From Marinobacter sp. LV10R510-11A (GTDB lineage Bacteria; Pseudomonadota; Gammaproteobacteria; Pseudomonadales; Oleiphilaceae), in contig NZ_LT907980.1 of the NCBI RefSeq assembly GCF_900215155.1, positions 1,736,001-1,800,000 on the forward strand: a stretch of 64,000 nucleotides of DNA, in the 5' to 3' direction. The stretch's first letter is position 1. Each line of letters starts with the position of its first letter. Under the pieces are notes generated by a model, which ran no database searches, was not told the origin of the DNA, and saw nothing but the letters and a program-made list of their open reading frames with translations. The translations under genes were made by a program, and so were the position numbers. Below, in pieces: positions 16,641-25,492 of this stretch.

Positions 16641-19553
16641 CTATTCACATATCGAATTATTACTATTGATTGCCCCGGCTATCGCACCTGCAGCCAGGAA
16701 AGCAATATAGCTCAAGAGAAAAAACGCACCCAAACCACCAAACAGAAATCCGAGCGCAAAGACTCCAAGCGCCAACCCTACATAAAGCTCTGCTGCTCCG
16801 CTGTTCTCGCACTGGGTTCCACTTAAATCGGAAGTAATGTCCAGGAAACGGTCAGCAATCAATGCAAGTGATATCGCTGTGGATAGGACTACAATGATTG
16901 GTGCCGCAATAAAAACGCCGGCAAGGCCCAAACCAAGACCGATAATGAACAGCCAATTCGACTGTTCGGGGGTCAAGAACCCTCCACTAACTCCCCCACT
17001 AATCTTATAAGCCCCAACCCCACGCTCAGAATCGATAATGGCATAACCACTCCCCTCCCAGCCATTCACATTGATCGGCTGAGCATGAACCGTCACCTCA
17101 AAGCCTTGCTGAAGTGCACTCTGAATCTCAGAGCGGGCCGCCGAATCAATAGTGATCAAACTCAGGCTCGACGCGTTATCCTGCGTCAGCGTGTATACAC
17201 GCTGCCCCTGGGCCATGGCGAGCGCAAGCGCCTTGGCGGTTGAGACGCCCTCCGCAGGCTCATCTTCGGTCGAGAAAAGTCGTTCCGGGATTAAGTGCTC
17301 GTAGGCACTGGAACGCATGCCTGAACTGCGGTTAAACGCCACCCAGTCCTCATAGCAGTTATCCACGGATTCCGTATTGGACGACATGCTGTCTACGTCC
17401 ATGACCACGCCACTGAACAGAACATTGCGCGGTGAGCCAAAAAAGTAGGATACGTTCATCTGGGTAGAGAACGTACCGTAGCTGGGGCTTCGGTGATACA
17501 CAATGTCCGATGCCTTGGCGGCGATCTTGTCCATGGCGTAGGTTTCTGCCAAATAACCCTGAATGCCGGACTGAAGAATGCCACCCACGAGATCGTGCTT
17601 GGTCAGACCACTGAAGTTCTCAGCCTCCAGCCTGGTTTTTACGCTTTCCAGTTGTCCCTGCAATGACGTCAGCTGTGTTGGGCTGATGCCCTGCATGTCG
17701 ATACCGACTGCCTGATACTGACCGGCAACAAGATTGTTCTCGCTGAAGTTCCAGCTGCGTTCGGGTGCATTAAAGCCTAAGCGCACCATCAGGGACTGGC
17801 CCAGAGTCACTGAGGGGGTGGTTGCAACCACTTCGCCATCCACGGTGATCTCGCCGATCATGTTGATCGTGTTGGCTGGCAATTGTGTCGGCAGATCGTC
17901 AACCGTTTCGATCGTGTCGGGGAGATAGCTTTCCAGTGTTTGCTGGTCAGCTTCGGTGGCCGGTCGGAAGCTGATCGCCAGGGATTTACCAACAAGCTCT
18001 GGCGTCAGGCGATTCAGTTCAGCTGCTGTGCCTGCCCATTGCACGGGTGCGCCGAAACTGCCACCAAAGGTGTTGCCGATCTGCAGGCGGAATCGATAGT
18101 ACAGCGATTCCGGAAGATTGGGGATGACGGCGCTGGCGCGCACGCGATTGAAGGGCAATACCACCTCTTCGATTACGTCGGCACTCTCGGGAACAATCTG
18201 TTGCGTTCCCAGTACGTCGCCAAGAGTGGTGTCGCTGCCAGTCCCGTCGATGAACGATTGAACCCGAGCCTGATAATTGTCGAGTTCGTTTTGGACCACA
18301 AGGGCGTCCAGACCCTGAACCCAGCCTTCTGCCTCGCTCACGGTGGCTGAGGCTCGCACATTGCTCAGGAATGCTTCCGCGTCCAGAGGCACTTCATTCT
18401 CGATATCCATGCCTTCGGTGAAGGTGTGTTCTTTGAAACTGGGGTCAAGACCTACCCATTCGCCGTTGATCCAAGCCTCGACCCAGACGTGCTCCATCTC
18501 TACTTCTTCTGAGGCACCGCCATAAGAGAACTGCTGCTGTGGAATACCGCCTTGGCTGAGAATATTTGTTGCCGCATCGATATTAGAAACACCCCCCACC
18601 CAGCTCTGGGCGGCTTCGGCAGATATCGCCACTGTACCGTAGCTGAACCGTGCCGGGATGCCTGCTTGGCGGTAGAGCGCAATCAGAGTGCTAGCCGTAT
18701 CAAAGGCGTTGCCCTGTTCACTCTGGATGGTGTAATCAGCACCCTGCATCACGCCGTAGCTTGGTACGAAACGAATGGTGTCATGCACCCACTTGTACAA
18801 CGCTAGTGGATCGGGGCCCAGATCAGCCACGATATCCTGAATGCGATCGCTGTTGGCTGTCGCGCTGTCCGTTTCTAGGTAGTCGCTCAGATCCCATGTG
18901 GGCTCGCCGTTAACACCAAGCAAATCTTCTATGGCCGACTGGTTGGTGTATAAATTCCGCGGTGGCGGCGTCACGAAGTCCAGATCTCCGCTGAAGCTTT
19001 GTTGCGGATTACGCACGGGGTATTGTAAGTGGCTTTGCAGGGTTTCCAGTGTGCTGAGCAACTCTTCTTTATCTCTCGCACTATCTTCCCAATGTGAGAG
19101 CTTATCGAGGCTGAGCCCAATGCTGTCCGCGTGATTCCGATAGTTCTCTTCAAACTGCGTATGGCGAGCCAAAATTTCATCTGGCAAGCCGCTCTCTATC
19201 AGAGATTGGTGCTCGGCATAAAGTTCCTCTCTTACCAGTGCATCCCTGTCGTGAAACACATCTGCCAGATCGTCGATATTGCTAAGGTGCGCCGGAATCT
19301 GATCCATCCGCTCTGTCATAACCATCTGGTGTAACGAACTGACCTGTTGCTCAAGGCTCTCTATCGTCTCACCAAGCGGATTTGTATAGGCCAGCGAATT
19401 TCGCGGCGGATTCGACTGTCGATCCACTTCATTGAACGCCGCGAGGACGGCGGGCGAATAGAAAGTGAACGAGAAAAAAAACAGCACCAGTGCACTGGCT
19501 AGACGCTTGAAGCGCGCAGAAAACATCGCCTCGGTTCTAAAATCTGAAAACAT
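16641..19553 (-). CDS. Secreted stalk protein with cysteine-less transglutaminase-like domain and hydrophobic C-terminal tip (full-length member)
   Basis: This 970-residue protein has a signal peptide (about 1-38, ending AVLAAF), an N-terminal helical region to about 215 and a transglutaminase-like core at about 240-375. In the core, the usual cysteine position is Ala283 (GNAFDTASTLIALYRQAGIP), while His355 and Asp370 are kept (HVWVEAW, GLDPSFK). The fold is therefore probably non-catalytic. A long beta-rich stalk follows to about residue 830, then ERGVGAYKISGG, a GG-hinge at 851-858, and a 112-residue glycine-rich membrane-type tip with two Cys (about 906 and 969). The start ATG has a good AGGGAG site. 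It lies 21 bp behind the vWA/Ig gene, so the two form an operon. It is the only copy with an export signal, and hence the likely expressed member of the cassette array. Confidence 0.8.
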   Translation of the reverse strand: MFSDFRTEAMFSARFKRLASALVLFFFSFTFYSPAVLAAFNEVDRQSNPPRNSLAYTNPLGETIESLEQQVSSLHQMVMTERMDQIPAHLSNIDDLADVFHDRDALVREELYAEHQSLIESGLPDEILARHTQFEENYRNHADSIGLSLDKLSHWEDSARDKEELLSTLETLQSHLQYPVRNPQQSFSGDLDFVTPPPRNLYTNQSAIEDLLGVNGEPTWDLSDYLETDSATANSDRIQDIVADLGPDPLALYKWVHDTIRFVPSYGVMQGADYTIQSEQGNAFDTASTLIALYRQAGIPARFSYGTVAISAEAAQSWVGGVSNIDAATNILSQGGIPQQQFSYGGASEEVEMEHVWVEAWINGEWVGLDPSFKEHTFTEGMDIENEVPLDAEAFLSNVRASATVSEAEGWVQGLDALVVQNELDNYQARVQSFIDGTGSDTTLGDVLGTQQIVPESADVIEEVVLPFNRVRASAVIPNLPESLYYRFRLQIGNTFGGSFGAPVQWAGTAAELNRLTPELVGKSLAISFRPATEADQQTLESYLPDTIETVDDLPTQLPANTINMIGEITVDGEVVATTPSVTLGQSLMVRLGFNAPERSWNFSENNLVAGQYQAVGIDMQGISPTQLTSLQGQLESVKTRLEAENFSGLTKHDLVGGILQSGIQGYLAETYAMDKIAAKASDIVYHRSPSYGTFSTQMNVSYFFGSPRNVLFSGVVMDVDSMSSNTESVDNCYEDWVAFNRSSGMRSSAYEHLIPERLFSTEDEPAEGVSTAKALALAMAQGQRVYTLTQDNASSLSLITIDSAARSEIQSALQQGFEVTVHAQPINVNGWEGSGYAIIDSERGVGAYKISGGVSGGFLTPEQSNWLFIIGLGLGLAGVFIAAPIIVVLSTAISLALIADRFLDITSDLSGTQCENSGAAELYVGLALGVFALGFLFGGLGAFFLLSYIAFLAAGAIAGAINSNNSICE
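17041..18460. repeat. Near-identical direct repeat, copy in the full-length gene
   Basis: Partner of 13611-15030 at a constant offset of 3430 bp. See that entry for the edges. Such a tract would allow homologous exchange that swaps tip A for tip B and deletes the DNA between. Confidence 0.75.
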
Positions 19554-19574
19554 TGTCTCTCTCCCTGAGTTCTG

Positions 19575-22500
19575 TTAGCCGCCACACGCTTGAGATTGCG
19601 CTGAGCACTGAATTCGATTGAACTTTTTAGGCGCAGCCAGCACCCTGATTTCCCAGCTAGCTTCAGCGGTTCGACCAAAGCGATCCTGTAATTCCAACGT
19701 GACGCTTTTCACGCAATCACCCTCACTGGGTGTCCATCTGATGGTAGGTATGCCTTGTTCATCGCTGAGTACCATGCCATTCGGAGCCGAGACAATTTTC
19801 ACATCTACCGCATAGCCCTCTGCATCAATAGCGATGGCTCGGTACACATAAGGCTTACCAACCTCAGCGATATCCTTGGGCTTATTACCTAGCCGAGGTA
19901 ACGCTGAGTCACCACCGATCATGGCTGTATATATCTTGCCCACTGTCGCTTTGGAGTCAGTAACAGCAACGGTGAATTGTTGAGAACCTGCTTGAGCCGG
20001 TGTCGGCGTCCAGGACAGAACACCTGTTACGGAATCAAGAGACATTCCTGCAGGGCCTGATACCAAACTCCAGCTCAGAGAATCGCCATCTTCATCTGAG
20101 GCCTGAAAGGTATGCAGATAAGGTTCGTCAACAAGGCCACTTGTTGGTGGATTGCTCTCGATAACCGGGGCCGTATTCTTTTCAACAACCGTGAGGGTGA
20201 AACTCTGTGTGACGGATGCGCCTGCACTGTCCTCAACTCGAATCGCCACAGGATGGCTTCCAACCTGGCCTTTCGACGGCAGCCATTCCACGTGCCCGGT
20301 GCTTTCATTAATGGTCATACCACCCGGCGCGGAGACGAGCGTATAGGTAAGAGGCTGTCCTTCAGGGTCTGTAGCCACGACTGCATACTGATAAACCTCA
20401 CCAACCACTGCTGGCGACAGCGATGAACTCACAATAGAAGGGGCTGCGTTACTGCTGCTTACTTCAAGCATGAATGATTGGGAGGTACCTCCCCCATTGC
20501 CGTCCATCACACGAATAGCCACGCCATAGGCACCGGCCTGCTCTTCTGTGGGTGTCCAGCTGACCTGCCCCGCCGCGCTGATAACCATCCCGGCTGGTGC
20601 TTGAGTGAGACTGTAGGTCAAGCTATCGCCGTCGGCATCCGTGGCAGAAACCGCATAATTATAGGGTTGCCCCGCCCTCGTAGAGGTCGGCGGATTGCTC
20701 TCAATAACTGGGTTCTGGTTTCCGGTGTTTACCTGAAGGCTGAAACTTTGGGTGGCAGACGCCCCGTCCTGATCAACAACCTGAATCGTGACACGGTTTG
20801 CGCCTGCATCGCTTATTCCCGGCACCCAGGTTAAGAGACCGCCTGAGCTCATGGACAATCCTGCCGGACCCTCTATCAGCCGATATTCCAGGTTTACGCC
20901 GCTATCGTCGGTTGCAACAACCTGATATTCATAAGAATAGCCAGCTTCCACGGTTAGCGGTGGAGTTGAAATGATTTCCAGGGGCACGTTAACGCTGATA
21001 ACGTTCAGCACATAGTCTGCCTGGTCGTAGAGCCCTCGAGAATCAGTCACCCTGACACGAATTGGGTTTTCACCAACCTGAGCAGAGACGGGCAGCCAAG
21101 CAATCTCACCACTGGCAGGATCAATCTGAAGGTTAGAAGGGCCTGAAATTAGGCTGAACGTCAGCGCTTCATCATTGTTCGTATCCGCTGCCGTTAGTGT
21201 ATATCGGTAACTCTGATCTTCAGTCGCATCCGGGAGCGTGCCTGTTGTGAACGCTGGAGCGAAATTCTGCTCTGCAATCAGGACATCAAAATTCTGTGAG
21301 GAAGAAGCTCCACGGCTGTCCGACACAACCACAGATACAGAATGCACCCCCTCTTGGCCGGCTTGCGGCGTCCAGGTAACCTCTCCCGTCAACGGGGAAA
21401 TAACCATCCCTTCAGGGAATTCGCCCAACGCAAACGTAAGTTCGTCATCCGCATTTTCATCGGTGGCCTGCACCAGATATCGATATTCAGTAGCGACAGA
21501 TCCCTCACCGGCTGGCTTACTGCTTATGACAGGAAGATAATTTCTTTCCCGCACACTTAGTTCAAAGCTTTGGGTGTCCGCTTCTCCTGCAGCATCGGTC
21601 ACCCTGATCGTGACTACCTGAATACCCGCTTGCCCATCCTGAGGTGTCCAGACCACAAGCCCGCTATCGGAGTCTAACGTCATACCCTGAGGCCCATTGA
21701 GCAGTTGGTAAGACAGGGTGTCTCTGAAGTCGGGATCTATCGCTTGCACCTGATAATTATAGGATTGGCGCTCTGTCGCGCTGGATTCTGGGCTGCTAAC
21801 AATGCGAGGCGCTTGGTTAACGTTCGTCACATTGACCGTAAATACCTGCTCGCCAAACTCCCCCTGCCTATCCGAAACCCGAACAACGACTGTTTGCTGA
21901 CCAACCTGCGCATTAACCGGCGTCCACTCAATCTCACCGGTGTTTGCATCAATCACCATACCGCTTGGGGCTACTTGCAAGTTGAATTCAATGCGATCAC
22001 GACGATCGGGATCTGTAGCTTCAACCGAGTACTGATATAGCTCGCCCTCAACCGCGCTTACTATCGGAGAAGAATGTATCTCGGGAGGACGGTTTGAGGG
22101 ATTGAGCCTTCGGGCAGTAGGAGTTGCATTCACCTCTCGCGATCGGCAGGTCGGGCGTCCATCCGTGCCCAGCTCGCTCACTGCGTAGTAATACGTTGTA
22201 TCTAGCTGAAGACCAGTATCCAGGTACGTTGAGTAGCGATTGTCTGTGGTGGCAATCTGCGTGTAGGGTCCACCTTCCTGTTCGCTTCTGTAAATCGCAT
22301 AGCTGGAAGCCCCAGAATCGCTCCAAGTAAGCTGAATTTTCGTCATTTTCGCCCGCACGGCGAGGTCAGTCAGGCAGTTGCAGGCAGCATCTGACGCATC
22401 CCGTATCCGAACCTGAGTAACCGAGACATCAGACAAATTCGGTTGACCACTACTTGGGAATGCGTTTGAAGTATTGTCCGTTGCCCTCAGCCGGATCAGG

Positions 22501-23837
22501 TAATCCCCTGTTCCCATTCCTGAAAACTGACTGGTAACATCTATTCGTTCACCACTGGCATCATCAAAAGCAAGATCGTTATCAAAATCCCACTCCCACG
22601 CAGTGAGTCGATCTGCTGGTTGATTCAACTCGTTAAGCCCATCATCAGGATTTACTGAGCCCGAACCGTCAACATACCAAGGCTGAGTTTGTGGACAGAA
22701 CAAATAAGGGCCACCTGCGTCAGCGGTTGGCTGTAACGGTGGAGTATCAACATCAACGATCACTCGGGCGGTTTCAACCAATGGTGTTTGGCTATCGTCT
22801 GTTACACGGAGCGTAACCGGGTATTCCCCGAGCTCGGGAAAGCTGGTTGTCAAAACCGGCCCCTCAGCATCATAGATACCGTCGTCATCGAGATCCCATT
22901 CCCAACGGACAATCAAGCTGTCATCTTTCTGATGGAATGATCCTGTACCATCTAAGGTAATAGTCTCACCTGCTACCGCAGGATTGGGCGTAGCCTGAAC
23001 GACTGCCACCAGATCACCTGTAGGTCTCTGGCTAAGAATTTCTTCTACCTTGATATCAAGCAAAGCGCGGGTAAAAGACTCCGCATTTGTCCCACCCGAA
23101 CGCAAAAAATTTAGATCCCAAGCCGCACCGCCGCTTTCCATCGCAAGATCAACATAGTGAGCGATGGTACGGCCAGAACCCGACCGTGCAGACGCACCTT
23201 CACAGGTGGTGAAGCCTCCGCTCCCATCAGCAACGTAACCGGTTCCGAGACTATCCACCCCCAAAGCACTCGTGCCATCAGCGCACTTCACTCGGGCGTT
23301 AACAACGGCGTTCAACAGAGCTCTATTTTCATTGAGCTTGTCTCTAACCGTCTGATAAGTTATTGAGCTTTCCGTATTATCTCTGTCTTCGTCAGTTGCC
23401 AAAATGATATTAACTGCGGCGCCGTTACGTCTGGAATATTCGTCCAGCGCATACTCAATGCCTCTCCAGCCATCTTCCGTGCCGCCGCTTGTCACTAAGC
23501 CCCGCGACGCATCGACAAATGCCGAAGCCGCCCCTAGTTTTTCGCCAGACACAAGTAGCGAACGCGGAACCACTCTCGAATTACCGTACCCTATCAATCC
23601 GTAAAGATTCTCACGCGCCTCATTGCCAATGCCGTACTGCTTCAGATTGTCATCAAGGAGCGGAATCATTTCGCCAATCCAGCGTTGCTCGCCAGACATG
23701 GATCCGGACTCATCGATAACAACCAATACGTCAGCAGCTAACGGAGCCTGACTGGCCATTGCATGGGGAGACGACAAAAGGTGTAAACCAGCCAAAAGCA
23801 CGCCAGTGAAATAGGCGGGGCGAAAGCTCCGTTTCAT
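19575..23837 (-). CDS. Large secreted vWA / PKD / fibronectin / Ig-repeat protein
   Basis: This 1420-residue exported protein has a signal peptide of about 29 residues and a von Willebrand A domain (about 33-270) with an intact MIDAS start DESGSMS. Two PKD-type domains follow (WEWDLDDDGIYD and WEWDFDNDLAFDD), then a fibronectin III-like domain (about 485-575). About nine putative-Ig (He_PIG) repeats, each near 90 residues, complete it, marked by YxYxVxAxDxD and GMxIxxxTGxxxWTP. There is no membrane anchor at the C terminus. It is probably an adhesive or scaffolding surface protein that binds metal through the vWA domain. It is the first gene of the operon with the stalk/tip protein, so it may be its surface partner. 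A weak AAGGGA site precedes ATG 23837. Confidence 0.82.
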   Translation of the reverse strand: MKRSFRPAYFTGVLLAGLHLLSSPHAMASQAPLAADVLVVIDESGSMSGEQRWIGEMIPLLDDNLKQYGIGNEARENLYGLIGYGNSRVVPRSLLVSGEKLGAASAFVDASRGLVTSGGTEDGWRGIEYALDEYSRRNGAAVNIILATDEDRDNTESSITYQTVRDKLNENRALLNAVVNARVKCADGTSALGVDSLGTGYVADGSGGFTTCEGASARSGSGRTIAHYVDLAMESGGAAWDLNFLRSGGTNAESFTRALLDIKVEEILSQRPTGDLVAVVQATPNPAVAGETITLDGTGSFHQKDDSLIVRWEWDLDDDGIYDAEGPVLTTSFPELGEYPVTLRVTDDSQTPLVETARVIVDVDTPPLQPTADAGGPYLFCPQTQPWYVDGSGSVNPDDGLNELNQPADRLTAWEWDFDNDLAFDDASGERIDVTSQFSGMGTGDYLIRLRATDNTSNAFPSSGQPNLSDVSVTQVRIRDASDAACNCLTDLAVRAKMTKIQLTWSDSGASSYAIYRSEQEGGPYTQIATTDNRYSTYLDTGLQLDTTYYYAVSELGTDGRPTCRSREVNATPTARRLNPSNRPPEIHSSPIVSAVEGELYQYSVEATDPDRRDRIEFNLQVAPSGMVIDANTGEIEWTPVNAQVGQQTVVVRVSDRQGEFGEQVFTVNVTNVNQAPRIVSSPESSATERQSYNYQVQAIDPDFRDTLSYQLLNGPQGMTLDSDSGLVVWTPQDGQAGIQVVTIRVTDAAGEADTQSFELSVRERNYLPVISSKPAGEGSVATEYRYLVQATDENADDELTFALGEFPEGMVISPLTGEVTWTPQAGQEGVHSVSVVVSDSRGASSSQNFDVLIAEQNFAPAFTTGTLPDATEDQSYRYTLTAADTNNDEALTFSLISGPSNLQIDPASGEIAWLPVSAQVGENPIRVRVTDSRGLYDQADYVLNVISVNVPLEIISTPPLTVEAGYSYEYQVVATDDSGVNLEYRLIEGPAGLSMSSGGLLTWVPGISDAGANRVTIQVVDQDGASATQSFSLQVNTGNQNPVIESNPPTSTRAGQPYNYAVSATDADGDSLTYSLTQAPAGMVISAAGQVSWTPTEEQAGAYGVAIRVMDGNGGGTSQSFMLEVSSSNAAPSIVSSSLSPAVVGEVYQYAVVATDPEGQPLTYTLVSAPGGMTINESTGHVEWLPSKGQVGSHPVAIRVEDSAGASVTQSFTLTVVEKNTAPVIESNPPTSGLVDEPYLHTFQASDEDGDSLSWSLVSGPAGMSLDSVTGVLSWTPTPAQAGSQQFTVAVTDSKATVGKIYTAMIGGDSALPRLGNKPKDIAEVGKPYVYRAIAIDAEGYAVDVKIVSAPNGMVLSDEQGIPTIRWTPSEGDCVKSVTLELQDRFGRTAEASWEIRVLAAPKKFNRIQCSAQSQACGG

Positions 23838-23906
23838 GTTAATCCCTTGTTTTATATCTTTATGAAATTATTTGATCTGCGTAAACCTAGTTCCGGGGGG
23901 AAATGC

Positions 23907-24590
23907 TTATCTAGACACCCGGGCAAAGGTAAGGCCCACAAGGCCTACCAACAGGAGAGCAAAAGAGGAGGGCTCCGGTACGGAAACCGGAATACTGCTG
24001 ATGTTCAGCTCACCCCAAAAATAAATGGACTGATTAATGTTAGCGTCAAGATCGCTATGGGAGAGGAAAAAACCTTCTAACGGCGCAGTGTCGCTAGCAA
24101 ACAACGAGAGTTCCGCGCTTTCATTTTCCAAAAGCTCAAAGCTCCACCCTAATGCGAAGGAGACATCATCAGACGCATGCTGGGGCAAGGAATTTGTATT
24201 ATTGAGGGAATCATCAAGAAAGTTGTCGTAGATTGTGCCGAACAAGAACCCAGGCTCATCGATCTGCCAACTTTGGCCCGAGACTGGGCTTCCCGTGGCG
24301 CTGCCAAACTCATTGAAATAGGTATTGCTACTCGCCGCAATCTCAAAATCGAAAAAAGCCAGTAACGAATGGGAACCTGGGGAAGAAAACGCAAAATCTA
24401 GAGTACCGAGCCCTGTCTGGCTATCTAGATTGCCGGAACCCGGCAGTTCGTCTCCAGCAAAATACTCTGAAACATTGCCGTCAACATTAAACGCCCATTC
24501 GTTGAGCTGAATTGCTGAAGCAAAAACACAAGTTGGGGAAAAAATCATGACGAGCGAAACGGAAACCCATCGCAAATATGAGGCTAACAT
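23907..24590 (-). CDS. PEP-CTERM sorting-domain protein
   Basis: This 227-residue protein has an N-terminal signal peptide (to about residue 25), an acidic, asparagine/serine-rich beta-type body, and a C-terminal PEP-CTERM signal: VPEPSSF, a hydrophobic stretch (ALLLVGLVGLTF) and a basic end (ARVSR). Such proteins are sorted by exosortase to the cell surface, usually with exopolysaccharide. No exosortase or polysaccharide gene is in the window. AGGAG stands seven bases before the ATG. The function of the body domain is not recognised. Confidence 0.8.
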   Translation of the reverse strand: MLASYLRWVSVSLVMIFSPTCVFASAIQLNEWAFNVDGNVSEYFAGDELPGSGNLDSQTGLGTLDFAFSSPGSHSLLAFFDFEIAASSNTYFNEFGSATGSPVSGQSWQIDEPGFLFGTIYDNFLDDSLNNTNSLPQHASDDVSFALGWSFELLENESAELSLFASDTAPLEGFFLSHSDLDANINQSIYFWGELNISSIPVSVPEPSSFALLLVGLVGLTFARVSR

Positions 24591-24745
24591 CCTGTACTCC
24601 TAACATCCATGTAGTTTCAAGTGGCCCGCCATTGTAACAATAAAAATTAAAAAATAAACAAAAATTAACGCGTTGTTACCGACCTCCTTACTAAATCCCC
24701 AACACAGCTTAAGGCGGCACGATGGGTGACTAAGGCACGGGAATC

Positions 24746-25492
24746 CTACGCTTCGGAAGCCCGCGTTGAAAAGGGCCGAGCCCAAGTACGCTCTATAGCT
24801 TCAAACAAACTGTCAGTCGCCAGCGCCAGCAGGCCGATCAGGATGGCTCCTTGCAAAACGTAGGCGGTATTGCCGTTAACCAGCCCCGCAATCACCGGGT
24901 CGCCCAATGTGCGGGCGCCAATGGTTGAGCCGATCGCTGCGGTGGCGATGTTGATGGTGACGGAGGTGCGGATTCCCGCTAATATCACTCGCCCTGCCAA
25001 GGGGAGCTCCACTTTGAACAGCACTTGCGCGGAAGACATGCCCATTCCTTTGGCCGATTCCAGCACCGCCGAGTTAATGCCATCCAACCCTGCCAGGGTA
25101 TTCCGCAGAATCGGAAGTAAGCCATAAAGCACCAGCGCGAAGAGCGTAGGTTTCTCGCCAAAACCCATAACGGGCACTGCCAGCGCCAGCACGGCTACAG
25201 GCGGCACGGTCTGCCCGATGGAGGCTATTTGGCTGACCAACGGCAGAAAGTCGCGACCGGCGGGGCGAGTCACAAAGATGCCTGCAGACACAGCCACCAG
25301 CGTGCCAATCGTGGCGGAAGCCAGCACAAGCCAGATGTGGCTCTGCAACAGAAAGTAGAAGCTGTCTCTGGTGTAAATCACGTTGTTGGTGTCGGGTTCC
25401 ACCCATGAAAACAGCGGTGTCATTGTGGGGAGCAGAGCCGCTAATGCGCACAACGAAGCAACCCAGGCAATCGGGGCAAACCACGCGCGCAT
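24746..25492 (-). CDS. yehW: Betaine/choline-type ABC transporter permease (YehW-like)
   Basis: This 248-residue inner-membrane permease of the OpuCB/YehW type has about six membrane segments and the EAA-like loop LESAKGMGMSSAQVLFKVELPLAGRVILAG. It is the last of four genes in the order binding protein, long permease, ATPase, short permease, the order of E. coli yehZYXW (osmU). Its ATG overlaps the stop of the ATPase gene (ATGA). The expected role is uptake of glycine betaine or a related osmolyte; the substrate is not determinable from sequence. Confidence 0.85.
   Translation of the reverse strand: MRAWFAPIAWVASLCALAALLPTMTPLFSWVEPDTNNVIYTRDSFYFLLQSHIWLVLASATIGTLVAVSAGIFVTRPAGRDFLPLVSQIASIGQTVPPVAVLALAVPVMGFGEKPTLFALVLYGLLPILRNTLAGLDGINSAVLESAKGMGMSSAQVLFKVELPLAGRVILAGIRTSVTINIATAAIGSTIGARTLGDPVIAGLVNGNTAYVLQGAILIGLLALATDSLFEAIERTWARPFSTRASEA

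Noticed and set aside
7213..19553. Rhs or CdiA locus
   Set aside because: No YD repeats, haemagglutinin repeats, VENN motif or TpsB-like transporter are present. Only the tip-swapping layout is shared.
19575..22100. Regular repeats suggestive of a repeat array or CRISPR
   Set aside because: The repeats are about 90 codons long, degenerate, and encode Ig-like domains in frame. There are no short identical repeats with unique spacers.
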